A DNA stretch of 64,000 bases from Fodinibacter sp963730365 (GCA_963730365.1 CAVSRM010000005.1:682001-746000); one strand, 5' to 3'. Numbered from the stretch's first letter, positions 53,723-63,358 are shown. Translations and numbers: made by a program. The notes: generated from the letters alone by a model not told the origin.

Positions 53723-54498
53723 GCGACCTCGGTGGCGAGGTCATCGTCCTGCTGGGGCTCGCGGGGTTCCTGGCCGGGTGGGTGGATGCCGTCGTCGGCG
53801 GCGGGGGGTTGATCCAGCTCCCGGCGATCCTCCTCGGCGTGCCCAGCGCGAGCCCGGCCCAGATCCTCGCGACGAACAAGTTCGGCTCGGTATGGGGCAC
53901 GGGCATCTCCTCCGTGACGTACTGGCGCCGGGTCCGGCCCGACCTGCGCACCGCCCTGCCGATGGCGGCAGTGGCCTACGTGGGCGCGATCGTCGGGGCC
54001 CTCATCGGGCTGCACATCCCCAAGTCGGCGTTCAACCCCATCATCTTCGTCATGCTCATCGCCGTCGGCACGTACACCCTGCTCAAGCCCTCCCTCGGCG
54101 AGGCGACGCAGCTGAGATGGTCCGGTCACCGGCACACCGCGGCCGCGATGATCACCGGGTTCGTCATCGGGGTCTACGACGGTGCGCTCGGGCCCGGCAC
54201 CGGGTCCTTCCTCGTCTTCGCCCTCGTCGGCCTCATGGGCTACGCGTTCCTCGAGGCCAGCGCGAAGGCCAAGATCGCCAACCTCGCCACCAACCTCGGG
54301 GCCCTGACCGTCTTCATCCCGGGCGGGCACGTCATGTGGGGCGTCGGAGTCGTCATGGCGGGAGCGAACCTCCTCGGCGGCTACGTCGGGGCGCGCACGG
54401 CGGTGGCCCGGGGGAGCCGCTTCGTGCGAGTCGTCTTCGTCATCGTGGTCGTGGCCTTCATCCTGCGCATCGGCGGGCAGCTGCTCGGTCTCTGGTGA
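53719..54498 (+). CDS. TauE/SafE family permease
   Basis: 259 residues, about eight membrane segments. N-terminal repeat AGFLAGWVDAVVGGGGLIQLPAILLG; second repeat GVYDGALGPGTGSFLVFALVGLMGYAF. Co-transcribed with the HAD gene by 4-bp overlap. Third TauE-family member here, belonging to the YfcA-type branch. Confidence 0.87.
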   Translation: MSDLGGEVIVLLGLAGFLAGWVDAVVGGGGLIQLPAILLGVPSASPAQILATNKFGSVWGTGISSVTYWRRVRPDLRTALPMAAVAYVGAIVGALIGLHIPKSAFNPIIFVMLIAVGTYTLLKPSLGEATQLRWSGHRHTAAAMITGFVIGVYDGALGPGTGSFLVFALVGLMGYAFLEASAKAKIANLATNLGALTVFIPGGHVMWGVGVVMAGANLLGGYVGARTAVARGSRFVRVVFVIVVVAFILRIGGQLLGLW

Positions 54499-54537
54499 CC
54501 CCCGGCATCCGAGGCGCCTGTCCGGGGGACCGGGCCG

Positions 54538-56451
54538 TCAGGGAGTCGTGAGCCAGAGCACGGCGTAGGGCGGGAGCCACACGTTGCCGTCGTCGCCCCA
54601 CGGCAGCGGAGCTCCGGTGATCTCGTCATGGCGGCGCGCGACGCCGAGCTCGTCGGCGCGCCACCCGGGCCACGGCCTGGCCTCGGGGGTGACGTTGTGC
54701 ACGCCGACGAACCGCCCCGTCGGGTGCTCCCGCACCGTGACCAGCACACCCGGATCGTCCACGGGGCCGACCCGGGTCTCGATGGCCCCGTGCAGGTGCA
54801 CCAGTCGCGTCCGGCACGAGACGAGCTCGACGAGGTCACCGAACACCCGCCCCGGCACGGTCGCGCCGTCGTGTCGCTGCTCGGCCCGCGCCCAGTCCAG
54901 TCGCGGCCGGTGCGCCCAGCGGTTGTCGTCCTCGTGCCCGGGTTCGTCGGCCCATGCGGGGTCGTTCGTCTGCCCGATCTCGTCACCGCTCCAGATGACC
55001 GGGATGCCGCCCCAGCCGATCACCAGGGCGTGCGCCAGGCGCAGCGCCCTGAGGGCGAGGTCCGTCTCGCCCGGGCCCGCGGCCGACTCGAGGCCGATGA
55101 GCGACGCCGCGGTGCCGCTGGTCCTGCGGTCGTCGGTCTCGGGGTTGTACTGGAACACCAGGCCCCGCGCCGGTGAGCCCGGAAAGCCCCCGGCGTACCA
55201 GTGCGCCAGGAAGCTGCGGTGTCCGTGGCCGGTCACCCCGACCGCGGCAGCGTCCTCGTCCATGATCGCCCAGCCGATGTCGTCGTGGCAGCGCAGGTAG
55301 GTCAGCCAGGTGCCGGTCGGCGGCTTGTCCGGGAGGGTGGAGAGGGCGTGCGCTGCCAGCCGCACGTCCTTGGCCGCCAGCATCGACCACACCTGCACCA
55401 TGAGGCTGTTGTGGTAGGCGATGTCGCTCACCTTCCCGGTGAAGGAGCCGGTGCCGAGGTAGTCCAGGAGCTTGGTCGGTGCAACGATCGCCTCTGCCTT
55501 GAAGGCGACCGCAGGACAGGCGATTCGCGTCACGGCTCGGAGCACCTGGGTGATCGCGTGCACCTCGGGCTGGCCCTGGCAGTCCGTGCCCATCCGTTTC
55601 CACATGAAGGCGATCGCGTCGAGGCGCAGCACGTCGACCCCGCGGTTCGCGAGATCCAGGATGATCGAGGTGTACTCCTGCAGCACCGCCGGGTTGGCCC
55701 AGTTGACGTCCCACTGCCACCCGTTGAACGTCGTCCACACCCAGCCCCGGAGCTCGTCGTCCCACGTGAAGTTGCCGGGCGCGAAGTCCGGGAAGACCTC
55801 CGGGAGGCTCCGTTCGAAGGCGTCGGGGAGCGCTCGGTCGGGGAAGACGTGGAAGTACTCCCGGTACGCCGGGTCACCGGCCCGGGCGCGCTCGGCCCAC
55901 TCGTGCTCGCGCGCCACGTGGTTGAGCACGAGGTCGAGGACAAGGCTCATGCCCGCCGCGTGCAGCTCGGTCGCCAGCTCCTCGAGGTCATCCATCGTGC
56001 CGAGATCGGGGCGCACCGCCCGGTAGTCGGCCACGGCGTACCCGCCGTCGTTGTCGCCCTCGCGCGGGCGCAGCAGCGGCATGAGGTGGAGGTAGCGCAC
56101 CCCGAGCTCCGCGAGGTAGGGCAGGTGGTCACCCACCCCACGCAGGTCCCCGGCGAACCGCTCGGTGTAGGCCGCGTAGCCGATCATCGACGGCTCCTGG
56201 AGCCAGTCCGGTCGCAGCAGCCGCTCGATGTCACGCTCGTGCAGCGCGTCGGGACGGGAGGCGAAGGCCGCGGCCGCGAGGTCCACGAGGACGGCCCCCA
56301 CCTCGGTCGCGCGCTCCTCGCCGTAGAGGGGGGCCAGCCCGGCGAGCACGTCGGGCCACCACCGGTCGAGCCGGAGGCGGAACATCATCCGCCGGTCGGG
56401 GCTCGTGGACTCGGGCAGCGACGGCCGGGGCGGCGGTGCGACGGCGCTCAT
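54538..56451 (-). CDS. Amylosucrase-type GH13 alpha-glucan enzyme
   Basis: 637 residues from ATG at 56451, where AAGAAT lies 6 nt upstream; ATG at 56469 is an alternative. GH13 barrel: GVRYLHLMPLLRPREGDNDGGYAVADY, VLDLVLNHVAREHEWAERA, nucleophile Asp in GVDVLRLDAIAFMWK, acid Glu in AVAFKAEAI, and YLRCHDDIGW with the transition-state Asp. The long N-terminal helical domain and HDD motif fit amylosucrase or sucrose hydrolase (GH13_4). No signal peptide. Divergent from the reductase gene. Confidence 0.83.
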   Translation of the reverse strand: MSAVAPPPRPSLPESTSPDRRMMFRLRLDRWWPDVLAGLAPLYGEERATEVGAVLVDLAAAAFASRPDALHERDIERLLRPDWLQEPSMIGYAAYTERFAGDLRGVGDHLPYLAELGVRYLHLMPLLRPREGDNDGGYAVADYRAVRPDLGTMDDLEELATELHAAGMSLVLDLVLNHVAREHEWAERARAGDPAYREYFHVFPDRALPDAFERSLPEVFPDFAPGNFTWDDELRGWVWTTFNGWQWDVNWANPAVLQEYTSIILDLANRGVDVLRLDAIAFMWKRMGTDCQGQPEVHAITQVLRAVTRIACPAVAFKAEAIVAPTKLLDYLGTGSFTGKVSDIAYHNSLMVQVWSMLAAKDVRLAAHALSTLPDKPPTGTWLTYLRCHDDIGWAIMDEDAAAVGVTGHGHRSFLAHWYAGGFPGSPARGLVFQYNPETDDRRTSGTAASLIGLESAAGPGETDLALRALRLAHALVIGWGGIPVIWSGDEIGQTNDPAWADEPGHEDDNRWAHRPRLDWARAEQRHDGATVPGRVFGDLVELVSCRTRLVHLHGAIETRVGPVDDPGVLVTVREHPTGRFVGVHNVTPEARPWPGWRADELGVARRHDEITGAPLPWGDDGNVWLPPYAVLWLTTP

Positions 56452-56552
56452 CGCGGCATTCTTGCCCATCTGCGCAAGCGGTTCCACAGGCTCACCGGAG
56501 ACGCAGACGTCGTGCACAGGTCGCGCACAGGCACCGGTTGGATGGTTGGCAC

Positions 56553-57983
56553 ATGTCGACGACTACAGCGCCGGGCCCCGATACCCGTACCGCGTCCCCT
56601 TCGGCCACCCGTGTCCGTGCCTGGTCCAGGCGCCCGGTCCCGCGGTGGTGGCGGGACGCGAGCCTCACCGCGGGCTGGCTCGTCATCCTCGTCGTCGTCG
56701 TGCTCTGGGTCTCGGGGGGCGGCCTCCAGGACCTCGGGTCCGTCGCCGGCGCCCTGACGTCCACCGGCCGGGTCACCGGCCTCATCGCCTCGGCGCTGCT
56801 GCTCATCCAGGTCTTCCTCATGGCGCGCGTGCCGTGGGTCGAGCAGGCCTGGGGGCAGGACGAGCTGGCACGGGTCCACCGGGGGGTCGGCTTCACCTCG
56901 TTCACGCTCCTCATGGCGCACATCGTGCTCATCACGCTCGGCTACGCCGCCGGCACGGCCCGCGGGGTCTGGGGCACCGCCTGGGACCTGGTCGTCACCT
57001 ATCCCGGGATGCTGCTGGCCACGGCCGGCACCGTCGCGCTCGTCATGGTGGTGCTCACCTCGATGAAGCGGGCCCGGCGCCGACTGCGCTACGAGTCCTG
57101 GCACCTCATCCACCTGTACGCCTACCTCGGGGCGGGCCTCGCCCTGCCGCACCAGCTGTGGACCGGGGCGGACTTCCTGTCCTCGCCCACCGCGACGGTG
57201 TTCTGGTGGGGCCTGTACGCCGTCTGCGCCGGCTCGGTGCTGCTCTTCCGGATCGGGCTCCCCGCCTGGCGGTCCTTCGCGTCGCCGATCCGCGTCCAGG
57301 AGGTGCGCTCAGAGGGACCCGGGGTCACGACCGTCACCGTGGGCGGTGCCGGGGTGCGTCACATCCCGGCGAGGGCGGGCCAGTTCTTCCAGTGGCGCTT
57401 CGTCGACGGGCCGGGCTGGTCCCGGGCCAACCCCTACTCGATCTCCGCCGCTCCCGACGGACGCACCCTTCGGATCACCGCGGCCCACGTCGGCGAGGGC
57501 TCCCAGCGGCTCGCGTCGCTCACCCCCGGGACCCGTGTGCTCGTCGAGGGCCCGTACGGCCGGCTGCACGCGGGTGTGCGGACCCGACGCAAGGTCCTCC
57601 TCATCGGCTCGGGCATCGGGATCACCCCGCTGCGCTCGCTGCTCGAGGAGCTGGAGCAGCGGCCGGGCGACGTCACGGTGATCCACCGGGTGCGCTCTCG
57701 CTCCGACGCCGTGCTGCGTGGGGAGCTGGACGCACTGGCCACGGAGCGCGGCGCCCGCTACCTGCTCGTCGAGGGTCCCCGACTGGGCCACCGCGACAGC
57801 TGGCTGCCGGCCCAGGCCGGACACCTCAGCGACGTGGACGGCCTGCTGCAGCTGGTGCCCGACGTCGCCGACCACGACGTCTTCGTCTGCGGCGCCGATG
57901 GCTGGATGACCGCGGTGCACCGAGCGGCCCTGGCCGCGGGGGTGCCCTCCAACGCGGTCCACCTCGAGCGCTTCGCCTACTGA
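56553..57983 (+). CDS. Ferric-reductase-like membrane oxidoreductase
   Basis: 476 residues from ATG at 56553. Six membrane helices (residues about 35-270) with paired His in ARVHRGVGFTSFTLLMAHIVLI and YESWHLIHLYAYLGAGLALPHQLW for b-type heme. The cytosolic FAD domain has ANPYSISAAPDG, then NAD(P)-binding VLLIGSGIGITPLRSLLEEL and VFVCGADGWM. Likely passes electrons from NAD(P)H across the membrane to the FMN protein encoded next. Confidence 0.87.
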   Translation: MSTTTAPGPDTRTASPSATRVRAWSRRPVPRWWRDASLTAGWLVILVVVVLWVSGGGLQDLGSVAGALTSTGRVTGLIASALLLIQVFLMARVPWVEQAWGQDELARVHRGVGFTSFTLLMAHIVLITLGYAAGTARGVWGTAWDLVVTYPGMLLATAGTVALVMVVLTSMKRARRRLRYESWHLIHLYAYLGAGLALPHQLWTGADFLSSPTATVFWWGLYAVCAGSVLLFRIGLPAWRSFASPIRVQEVRSEGPGVTTVTVGGAGVRHIPARAGQFFQWRFVDGPGWSRANPYSISAAPDGRTLRITAAHVGEGSQRLASLTPGTRVLVEGPYGRLHAGVRTRRKVLLIGSGIGITPLRSLLEELEQRPGDVTVIHRVRSRSDAVLRGELDALATERGARYLLVEGPRLGHRDSWLPAQAGHLSDVDGLLQLVPDVADHDVFVCGADGWMTAVHRAALAAGVPSNAVHLERFAY

Positions 57984-58016
57984 CCTACGGCCACCTCACC
58001 GAACGGAACCCATCAC

Positions 58017-58523
58017 ATGCGACGGATCACCCTCTGGGCGCTGAGCACCCTCTCGGCCCTCGTGCTGCTGTTCAGCTACCACACCTCGACCTCGGCGACG
58101 GCCAGCCAGTCCGTCGTCGCCGAGAGCCTGGCCAACGGCTCCGGCACCTCCGGGTCCAGGTCCTCCGGCTCCGGCGGTGCCACGACGGACCCCGGCACCT
58201 CCACCGGCTCGGGAACGGCCGACTCCACCCCGAGCACGTCCGCCCCGGACGGCACCTACACCGGAGACGCCATCATGACGCGCTACGGCGCCGTGCAGGT
58301 GCAGGTCTCGGTGCAGGGCGGGGCGGTGGTGGACGCCGGGGTGACCCAGGTGCCGTGGAGCGACCGCCGCGACCAGGAGATCAACTCCCGCGCGGTGCCC
58401 ATCCTCAACCAGGAGGCCGTCGACGCCCAGAGTGCGCAGATCGACATGGTCTCGGGTGCGACCTACACGTCCGAGGGCTACACCCAGTCCCTCCAGTCGG
58501 CCCTCGACCAGGCGAACCTGTGA
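58017..58523 (+). CDS. Secreted FMN-binding domain protein
   Basis: 168 residues. N-terminal membrane anchor or signal (RITLWALSTLSALVLLFSYHT), then about 50 residues of Gly/Ser/Thr linker, then an FMN_bind domain with DGTYTGDAIMTRYGAVQVQVSVQGG and the flavinylation site SGATYTSEGY, where ApbE would attach FMN to the Thr. Overlaps the ApbE gene by 4 bp. Confidence 0.9.
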   Translation: MRRITLWALSTLSALVLLFSYHTSTSATASQSVVAESLANGSGTSGSRSSGSGGATTDPGTSTGSGTADSTPSTSAPDGTYTGDAIMTRYGAVQVQVSVQGGAVVDAGVTQVPWSDRRDQEINSRAVPILNQEAVDAQSAQIDMVSGATYTSEGYTQSLQSALDQANL

Positions 58524-59308
58524 TCACCGCGGAGATCCCGGTGACGCCGGCCGCACCCGCCCCGCCGGTGCTGGCCCGCCGTGCGTGGGTCGAGCACGTC
58601 ATGGGGATGCCGGTCAGCATCCACGTGCGCGCCGTCGAGCCGAGCCGTCCCGACGTGGAGCGCGCCGTCGACCGCGTGGTGGCCCACCTGCACCGGGTGG
58701 ACGCCGCGCTGAGCACCTGGCGCTCGGACAGCGACCTGCTCCGGCTCCAGCACGGCGAGCTCGCGACGACGAGCGAGGTCCACGGCTGGGTCTCGGACGT
58801 CACCGAGCTGTGCCTGGAGGCGGAGGAGCGCACGGACGGACTGTTCTCCGCGTGGCGACGCCGCGACGGAGGGCGGAGGGTCTTCGACCCCACCGGCCTC
58901 GTGAAGGGCTGGGCCGTCGCCGGAGCGGCCGCCCACCTCGAGATCGTCCCGGAGATCGCGTACAGCATCGGGGCCGGTGGCGACGTCGCCGTTGGCACGG
59001 GGCGCGGGCTCGGGGTGGCGGCCCCGACGTGGCGGATCGGGCTGGAGGACCCCACCCGGCCCGGCCGGGTCGCCGACGTCGTGACGCTGCGCCGGGGCGC
59101 GGTCGCCACGTCGGGCGCGGCGCAGCGCGGTGCCCACGTCGTCGACCCGTGGACCGGACGCGGGATCGAGCGCCCGGGCTCCACGAGCGTCGTCGGTCCG
59201 GACCTGCTCTGGGCCGACGTGTGGGCCACCGCTGCGTGGGTGGACCCGGCCCGGGCGCGGGCCCTCATGGCCGACCGCGACCCGGCATACCGCCTGGTCG
59301 TGCTCTAG
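58520..59308 (+). CDS. apbE: FAD:protein FMN transferase (ApbE)
   Basis: 262 residues from GTG at 58520. ApbE domain: MGMPVSIHVRAVEP, LHRVDAALSTWRSDSDLLRL, FDPTGLVKGWAVAGAAAHLE, SIGAGGDVAVGTG, AVATSGAAQRGAHVVDPWTGRG. Attaches FMN to Thr in the partner protein. No obvious signal peptide. A CGGCATAC word (59283) lies in the last codons; the stop overlaps the convergent DUF255 gene. Confidence 0.92.
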   Translation: MITAEIPVTPAAPAPPVLARRAWVEHVMGMPVSIHVRAVEPSRPDVERAVDRVVAHLHRVDAALSTWRSDSDLLRLQHGELATTSEVHGWVSDVTELCLEAEERTDGLFSAWRRRDGGRRVFDPTGLVKGWAVAGAAAHLEIVPEIAYSIGAGGDVAVGTGRGLGVAAPTWRIGLEDPTRPGRVADVVTLRRGAVATSGAAQRGAHVVDPWTGRGIERPGSTSVVGPDLLWADVWATAAWVDPARARALMADRDPAYRLVVL

Positions 59309-61308
59309 GCGGACCCGGCGGGCGGGCGCAGGGCCGAGGCCAGCGCAGCGACATCGCTGACCGGGCGCTCGCAGACGAAGCCCCGGCAGACGTAGGCCGC
59401 CGGAGCCCCGCCGACGAGTGGCCGCTGGGAGAGCAGCGGGATGCCGGCGGCGTCCGGCTCCCCGTGGACCGCCACCAGGCCCGGAGACGTCGACTTCCTT
59501 GCCACGGCGATGAGCTCCAGCGCCAGGTCGCCCTCGCCGACGACGGCGACCTGGAGGGGGCCGGCCTCGGCCGCCTCCGCGACGGCCAGCGCCCACCCCC
59601 CGAACCGCGGCTCGCGCGCGGCGACGTCGCCGCACGACGCCAGGGCCGCCTCGGCCGCGGCCCGGTGGCGGCTCGAGCCGGTGAGCGCCGAGAGCGTGAG
59701 CAGGGCGCCGGCCAGGGACGAGGCTCCCGACGGCTCGGCGTTGTCGGAGCGACCGGCCGGTCGCGACATCAGGGTGTCCGTGTCGTGCGCGGTGTCGTGC
59801 ACCACCCCCTCGTCGTCGACGAACCGCTCGAGTGCCCGGTCGAGCAGTGCCTGCGCCGCGTCGAGCCAGGCCGGGTCGCCCGTCGCCTGGTGCAGCGCCA
59901 GCAGACCCTCGGCGAGGTCCCCGTGGTCATCGAGCACCGCGGGCGCCCCTCCGACCCGACCGGCGCGCGAGGTGCGGCGGAGCTCCCCGTCGACGTCGTG
60001 TGACGCCAGGAGCATCCGCGCACACCGGCTTGCCGCGTCGAGGAGGTCGGGGCGGTCCAGCAGCGTGCCGACCTCGGCCAGCGCAGCGATCGCGAGCCCG
60101 TTCCACGCGGTGACGACCTTGTCGTCGCGGCTCGGCTGCGGCCGTTCGCCGCGAGCCTGCAGGAGGCGCTCGCGCACCTCGCCCCACCAGGCCCCGTCCT
60201 CGGGGTCCGCTCGGAGCTGGAGCGTCGAGCGTCCCCCCTCGAACGTGCCCGGTTCCGTGACGGTCAGGAGGTCCGCGGCGAGGGCGCCGTCGGCCTCGCC
60301 GAGCACCGCGTCGAGCTCGCCGCGGTCCCAGGCGTAGGTGAGGCCCTCGTGGGAGGTGCCGTCGACCACCGTGTCGGCGTCGAGGGCGGACGCGAAACCC
60401 CCCTCGGGCGTGCCGAGGTCGCGGACGATGAAGTCGGCCGTCTCGGTGGCCACCCGCCGGGCGAGCCCGTCGCCGGTCGCACGCCACAGGTGGGCGTAGA
60501 CCCGGGCGAGGAGCGCGTTGTCGTAGAGCATCTTCTCGAAGTGCGGCACGACCCAGGCCGCGTCGACGGCATACCGGGCGAAGCCGCCGGCGAGCTGGTC
60601 GTACATCCCGCCCCGGGCCATCGCCTCACACGTGTGCCGCACCATCGCCAGCGCATCGCCGGAGCCGGTGCGGGCACGGTGGCGCAGGAGGAACTCCAGG
60701 ACCATCGACGGCGGGAACTTCGGGGCACCACCGAACCCACCACGGGCGTCGTCGTGGTCGGCGCGCAGGCGCGCGACGGCCGCGTCGAGCACGTGGACGT
60801 CCACGGCGTGCGGCGGCGGGGGAGCGGTCGCCTCGCGCAGCCGCTGGGCGATCGTGGCGCCTGACTCCACGACGCGCTCGCGCTGGGTGCGCCACACCTC
60901 CCCGGCCTGGGCCAGGAGGGAGAGGAACTGCGCCTTCGGGAGGTAGGTGCCGGCGAAGAAGGGGTTGCCGTCCGGGGTCAGCAGGCAGGTCATCGGCCAG
61001 CCGCCCTGGCCGGTCAGCGCCGTCGTCGCGGCCATGTAGACGGCGTCGACGTCGGGCCGTTCCTCTCGGTCGACCTTGACTGCGACGAAACCCTCGCTCA
61101 GCACCCGCGCGACCTCGTCGTCCTCGAAGGACTCGTGGGCCATCACGTGGCACCAGTGGCAGGCGGCGTACCCGACCGAGAGCAGCACGGGCACGTCGCG
61201 CCGGCGCGCCTCGGCGAACGCCTCCTCACCCCACTCCCACCAGTCGACGGGGTTGTCGGCGTGCTGGAGGAGGTACGGGGAGAGGGATCGGGAGAGCCGG
61301 TTCGCCAT
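59305..61308 (-). CDS. DUF255 thioredoxin-domain protein (YyaL/SSP411 family)
   Basis: 667 residues from ATG at 61308. N-terminal thioredoxin-like domain: MANRLSRSLSPYLLQHADNPVDWWEWGEEAF, then SVGYAACHWCHVMAHESFEDDEVA with a CxxC. The long C-terminal (alpha/alpha)6-like domain has GGMYDQLAGGFARYAVDAAWVVPHFEKMLYDNALL. Conserved across life, function unresolved. CGGCATAC overlaps its -10 element. Confidence 0.92.
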   Translation of the reverse strand: MANRLSRSLSPYLLQHADNPVDWWEWGEEAFAEARRRDVPVLLSVGYAACHWCHVMAHESFEDDEVARVLSEGFVAVKVDREERPDVDAVYMAATTALTGQGGWPMTCLLTPDGNPFFAGTYLPKAQFLSLLAQAGEVWRTQRERVVESGATIAQRLREATAPPPPHAVDVHVLDAAVARLRADHDDARGGFGGAPKFPPSMVLEFLLRHRARTGSGDALAMVRHTCEAMARGGMYDQLAGGFARYAVDAAWVVPHFEKMLYDNALLARVYAHLWRATGDGLARRVATETADFIVRDLGTPEGGFASALDADTVVDGTSHEGLTYAWDRGELDAVLGEADGALAADLLTVTEPGTFEGGRSTLQLRADPEDGAWWGEVRERLLQARGERPQPSRDDKVVTAWNGLAIAALAEVGTLLDRPDLLDAASRCARMLLASHDVDGELRRTSRAGRVGGAPAVLDDHGDLAEGLLALHQATGDPAWLDAAQALLDRALERFVDDEGVVHDTAHDTDTLMSRPAGRSDNAEPSGASSLAGALLTLSALTGSSRHRAAAEAALASCGDVAAREPRFGGWALAVAEAAEAGPLQVAVVGEGDLALELIAVARKSTSPGLVAVHGEPDAAGIPLLSQRPLVGGAPAAYVCRGFVCERPVSDVAALASALRPPAGSA

Positions 61309-61314
61309 CCCGCC

Positions 61315-61320
61315 ACGGTA
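61315..61320 (-). promoter_or_regulatory. -10 element of the DUF255 gene overlapping a CGGCATAC word
   Basis: On the minus strand TACCGT lies 6 nt before the ATG at 61308; its TAC is the end of CGGCATAC (61318-61325). Confidence 0.45.
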
Positions 61321-61466
61321 TGCCGCCCCGGCACCGGTCCTCACCCCCGACCCCGACCCGACTTATTGCACGACAGCCACGCCGGAGGGGCCGAAATCGC
61401 CGCCTCGGCGTGGCTGGGGCGCAAGAAGTCGGGGATGCGGCGGCGTCAAGGGGGGGTGCCGCGCGG

Positions 61467-62366
61467 TCAGTCGTCGAGGGCCTTGCCGATGGCGACGCAG
61501 GTGCTCAGGGCGTCCTCACCCTCGAGCACGCTGGCCCAGCTGGCCTCGACGCCGGCCCGCAGCAGGGTCCAGGCGCGCACCTCGTCCTCGTCGGCCCCCA
61601 TCGCCTCGGTGACGATCGAGAGCCGGTGGCGCACGGACCAGCGCAGCGCGGCTCCGGTGCCCATCTCCGCTGCGCGGTTGCGCAGCAGGGGCCACACCTC
61701 GAAGCCCGGGTGGCCGGCAACCGGCTTGGGATCGATCGCGACCCAGCGCCCGTCCAGGGAACGGAGGACGTTCTCGAAGTGCAGGTCGGTGTGGAGCAGC
61801 AGGTCCGGGACACTCCCGCCGAGGAGCTCGCGGGCCAGCCCCTTGGTGCGGCTGACGACCCGGCGGGGGACCGCGGGACGGCTCGCCATCCGCGCGAGGT
61901 GGGGCTCGAGATACTCGGCCAGGCGCGGCACCCGCGCGGGCGCCGGCACGTGCAACTGCGCGAGCAACCCACCGACGATGGCGCACGCCTCGTCCGACCA
62001 CACCTCGGCGAGGTCCTCGTCCGGGTCGAGGCGCTCGAGGAGGAGCAGCCCGTCCGAGGGGAGCGCCGCGACGAGCCGCACCGCTCCCGCACCGTTCCAG
62101 GTCGAGAGCGCCAGGTGCTCGACGCGCCCCTCGGGATGGGGCCAGGCCACCTTGAGGGCGAGCCGCTCGCCGCCGCGCCGGACCGGGACGACGACAGCGG
62201 TCCAGCCCGTGCGCGGCATCCCGTCGACCGTGAGGTCCCACCGGGAGAGCGCCTCGTCCAGCAGCCGCGGCACGGTGCGCACCCAGGTCGCGCCGGGCGG
62301 GCCACCGTCGGCGGGGTAGCGCGCCACGCGATCCACCCATGCGCCGGGGAGGACGACCTCGCTCAC
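61467..62366 (-). CDS. APH family kinase, streptomycin 6-kinase/hydroxyurea-resistance type
   Basis: 299 residues from the GTG at 62366, overlapping the upstream stop by 4 bp. Protein-kinase-like fold: ALKVAWPHPEGRVEHLAL (ATP lysine), LLLLERLDPDEDL hinge, catalytic HTDLHFENVL and VAIDPKPVAGHPGFEVWPLLRNR, the last typical of APH_6_hur proteins. Might phosphorylate a hydroxylated metabolite; antibiotic resistance cannot be concluded. Between this gene and DUF255 (61326-61466) I see nothing. Confidence 0.82.
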   Translation of the reverse strand: MSEVVLPGAWVDRVARYPADGGPPGATWVRTVPRLLDEALSRWDLTVDGMPRTGWTAVVVPVRRGGERLALKVAWPHPEGRVEHLALSTWNGAGAVRLVAALPSDGLLLLERLDPDEDLAEVWSDEACAIVGGLLAQLHVPAPARVPRLAEYLEPHLARMASRPAVPRRVVSRTKGLARELLGGSVPDLLLHTDLHFENVLRSLDGRWVAIDPKPVAGHPGFEVWPLLRNRAAEMGTGAALRWSVRHRLSIVTEAMGADEDEVRAWTLLRAGVEASWASVLEGEDALSTCVAIGKALDD

Positions 62367-63358
62367 ATGAGGCCCGGGAAGGGCTGGAGGGGGACCCCCC
62401 AGCGGTGGGCCTCCACCTCGACCGCTCCGAGCCACCGGGTTGCCGCCTCGATGCCGGTGGCGCCATGGTCGATGGCGAGCGGCTCGAGCGCGGCTCCGTG
62501 CTCGGACCGCAGGGTGGTGAGGACGTCGCGCGCCAGGCGGGCGGCCCGGGCCGGCGTCTCGACCGGGAAGGGCAGGGGGTGGCCGAGGGTCTCCGCCGGC
62601 CTGGACCCGCCCGCCTCCTGGTCGGAGAGGAGTGCGCGGAGCGCGGCGAGCGTGCGTTCGGCCCGGGTTCGTTGGCTGCCCGTGGAGCGCGCGGCGACGA
62701 CCTCGAGGAACCAGACGGCGGCGGCGGTTCGGCCCGCGAGCGCAGCGACGTCCTCGCCGGTGACGGGGTCGGCCGGCACGACGGGGGACTGTCCCGAGAG
62801 CAGGGTCGCCGCGGCGTACCGCTGGGCGTGCAGAGACGCGACCGGGGCGAGCAGGTCGTCGTCCACGCCGGCGAAGTCCCCGGCCCGGGCGGCCGAGCCG
62901 GCTTCCTCCTCGGCGAGCGCCGCTCGGTCCGCCTCGGCCTCCTCGGCGCTCGGCGTGGCACCGGTGGAGGTGCCGGGGGACGCGGTCGCCGCGGTCTCCG
63001 CCGGCTCGGTGCCGACCGGTGCGGGGGAGGCGTCCAGCGCGTCGACGGGGACCTGCTCGCGCACCAGGGTGGTGCGCAGCACGGCGTGCTGGCGCCGGTG
63101 GATCGTCGCGAGGTCGGCCTCGAGGTTTCCCGGCAGATCACCAGCCAGCTCGGCCAGCCGGTCGGTCTCCCTGGTCAGCGCCGTGAGCTCCGCCTCGGCG
63201 GGAACCGGGGTTCGTCTGGGGATGAGCGGCACGCGCGGGGCATCGTCCTCGAGCCGTACGCCGCAGGCGCCGACGGCAGCGGCCGCCACCCCGAGGACCA
63301 GGCCGGCAAGGGCGCGGCGCCCCGGCTCCGGCGGTGTGGCCTGCGACATGGGGCGCAT
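62363..63358 (-). CDS. DUF4439 ferritin-like lipoprotein
   Basis: 331 residues. Lipoprotein signal GRRALAGLVLGVAAAAVGAC. A Glu/Ala-rich middle with coiled-coil character, then the C-terminal four-helix DUF4439 domain (LHAQRYAAATLL, AVWFLEVVAARSTGSQR, AIDHGATGIEAATRWLGAVEVEAHRWG). Commonly next to rimP in Actinobacteria. ATG at 63349 is an equally good start. Function unknown. Confidence 0.82.
   Translation of the reverse strand: MRPMSQATPPEPGRRALAGLVLGVAAAAVGACGVRLEDDAPRVPLIPRRTPVPAEAELTALTRETDRLAELAGDLPGNLEADLATIHRRQHAVLRTTLVREQVPVDALDASPAPVGTEPAETAATASPGTSTGATPSAEEAEADRAALAEEEAGSAARAGDFAGVDDDLLAPVASLHAQRYAAATLLSGQSPVVPADPVTGEDVAALAGRTAAAVWFLEVVAARSTGSQRTRAERTLAALRALLSDQEAGGSRPAETLGHPLPFPVETPARAARLARDVLTTLRSEHGAALEPLAIDHGATGIEAATRWLGAVEVEAHRWGVPLQPFPGLM

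Noticed and set aside
61467..62366. APH-family kinase considered as an antibiotic resistance gene
   Set aside because: Kinase motifs support the fold only; the position next to DUF4439-rimP looks chromosomal and no resistance context is visible.
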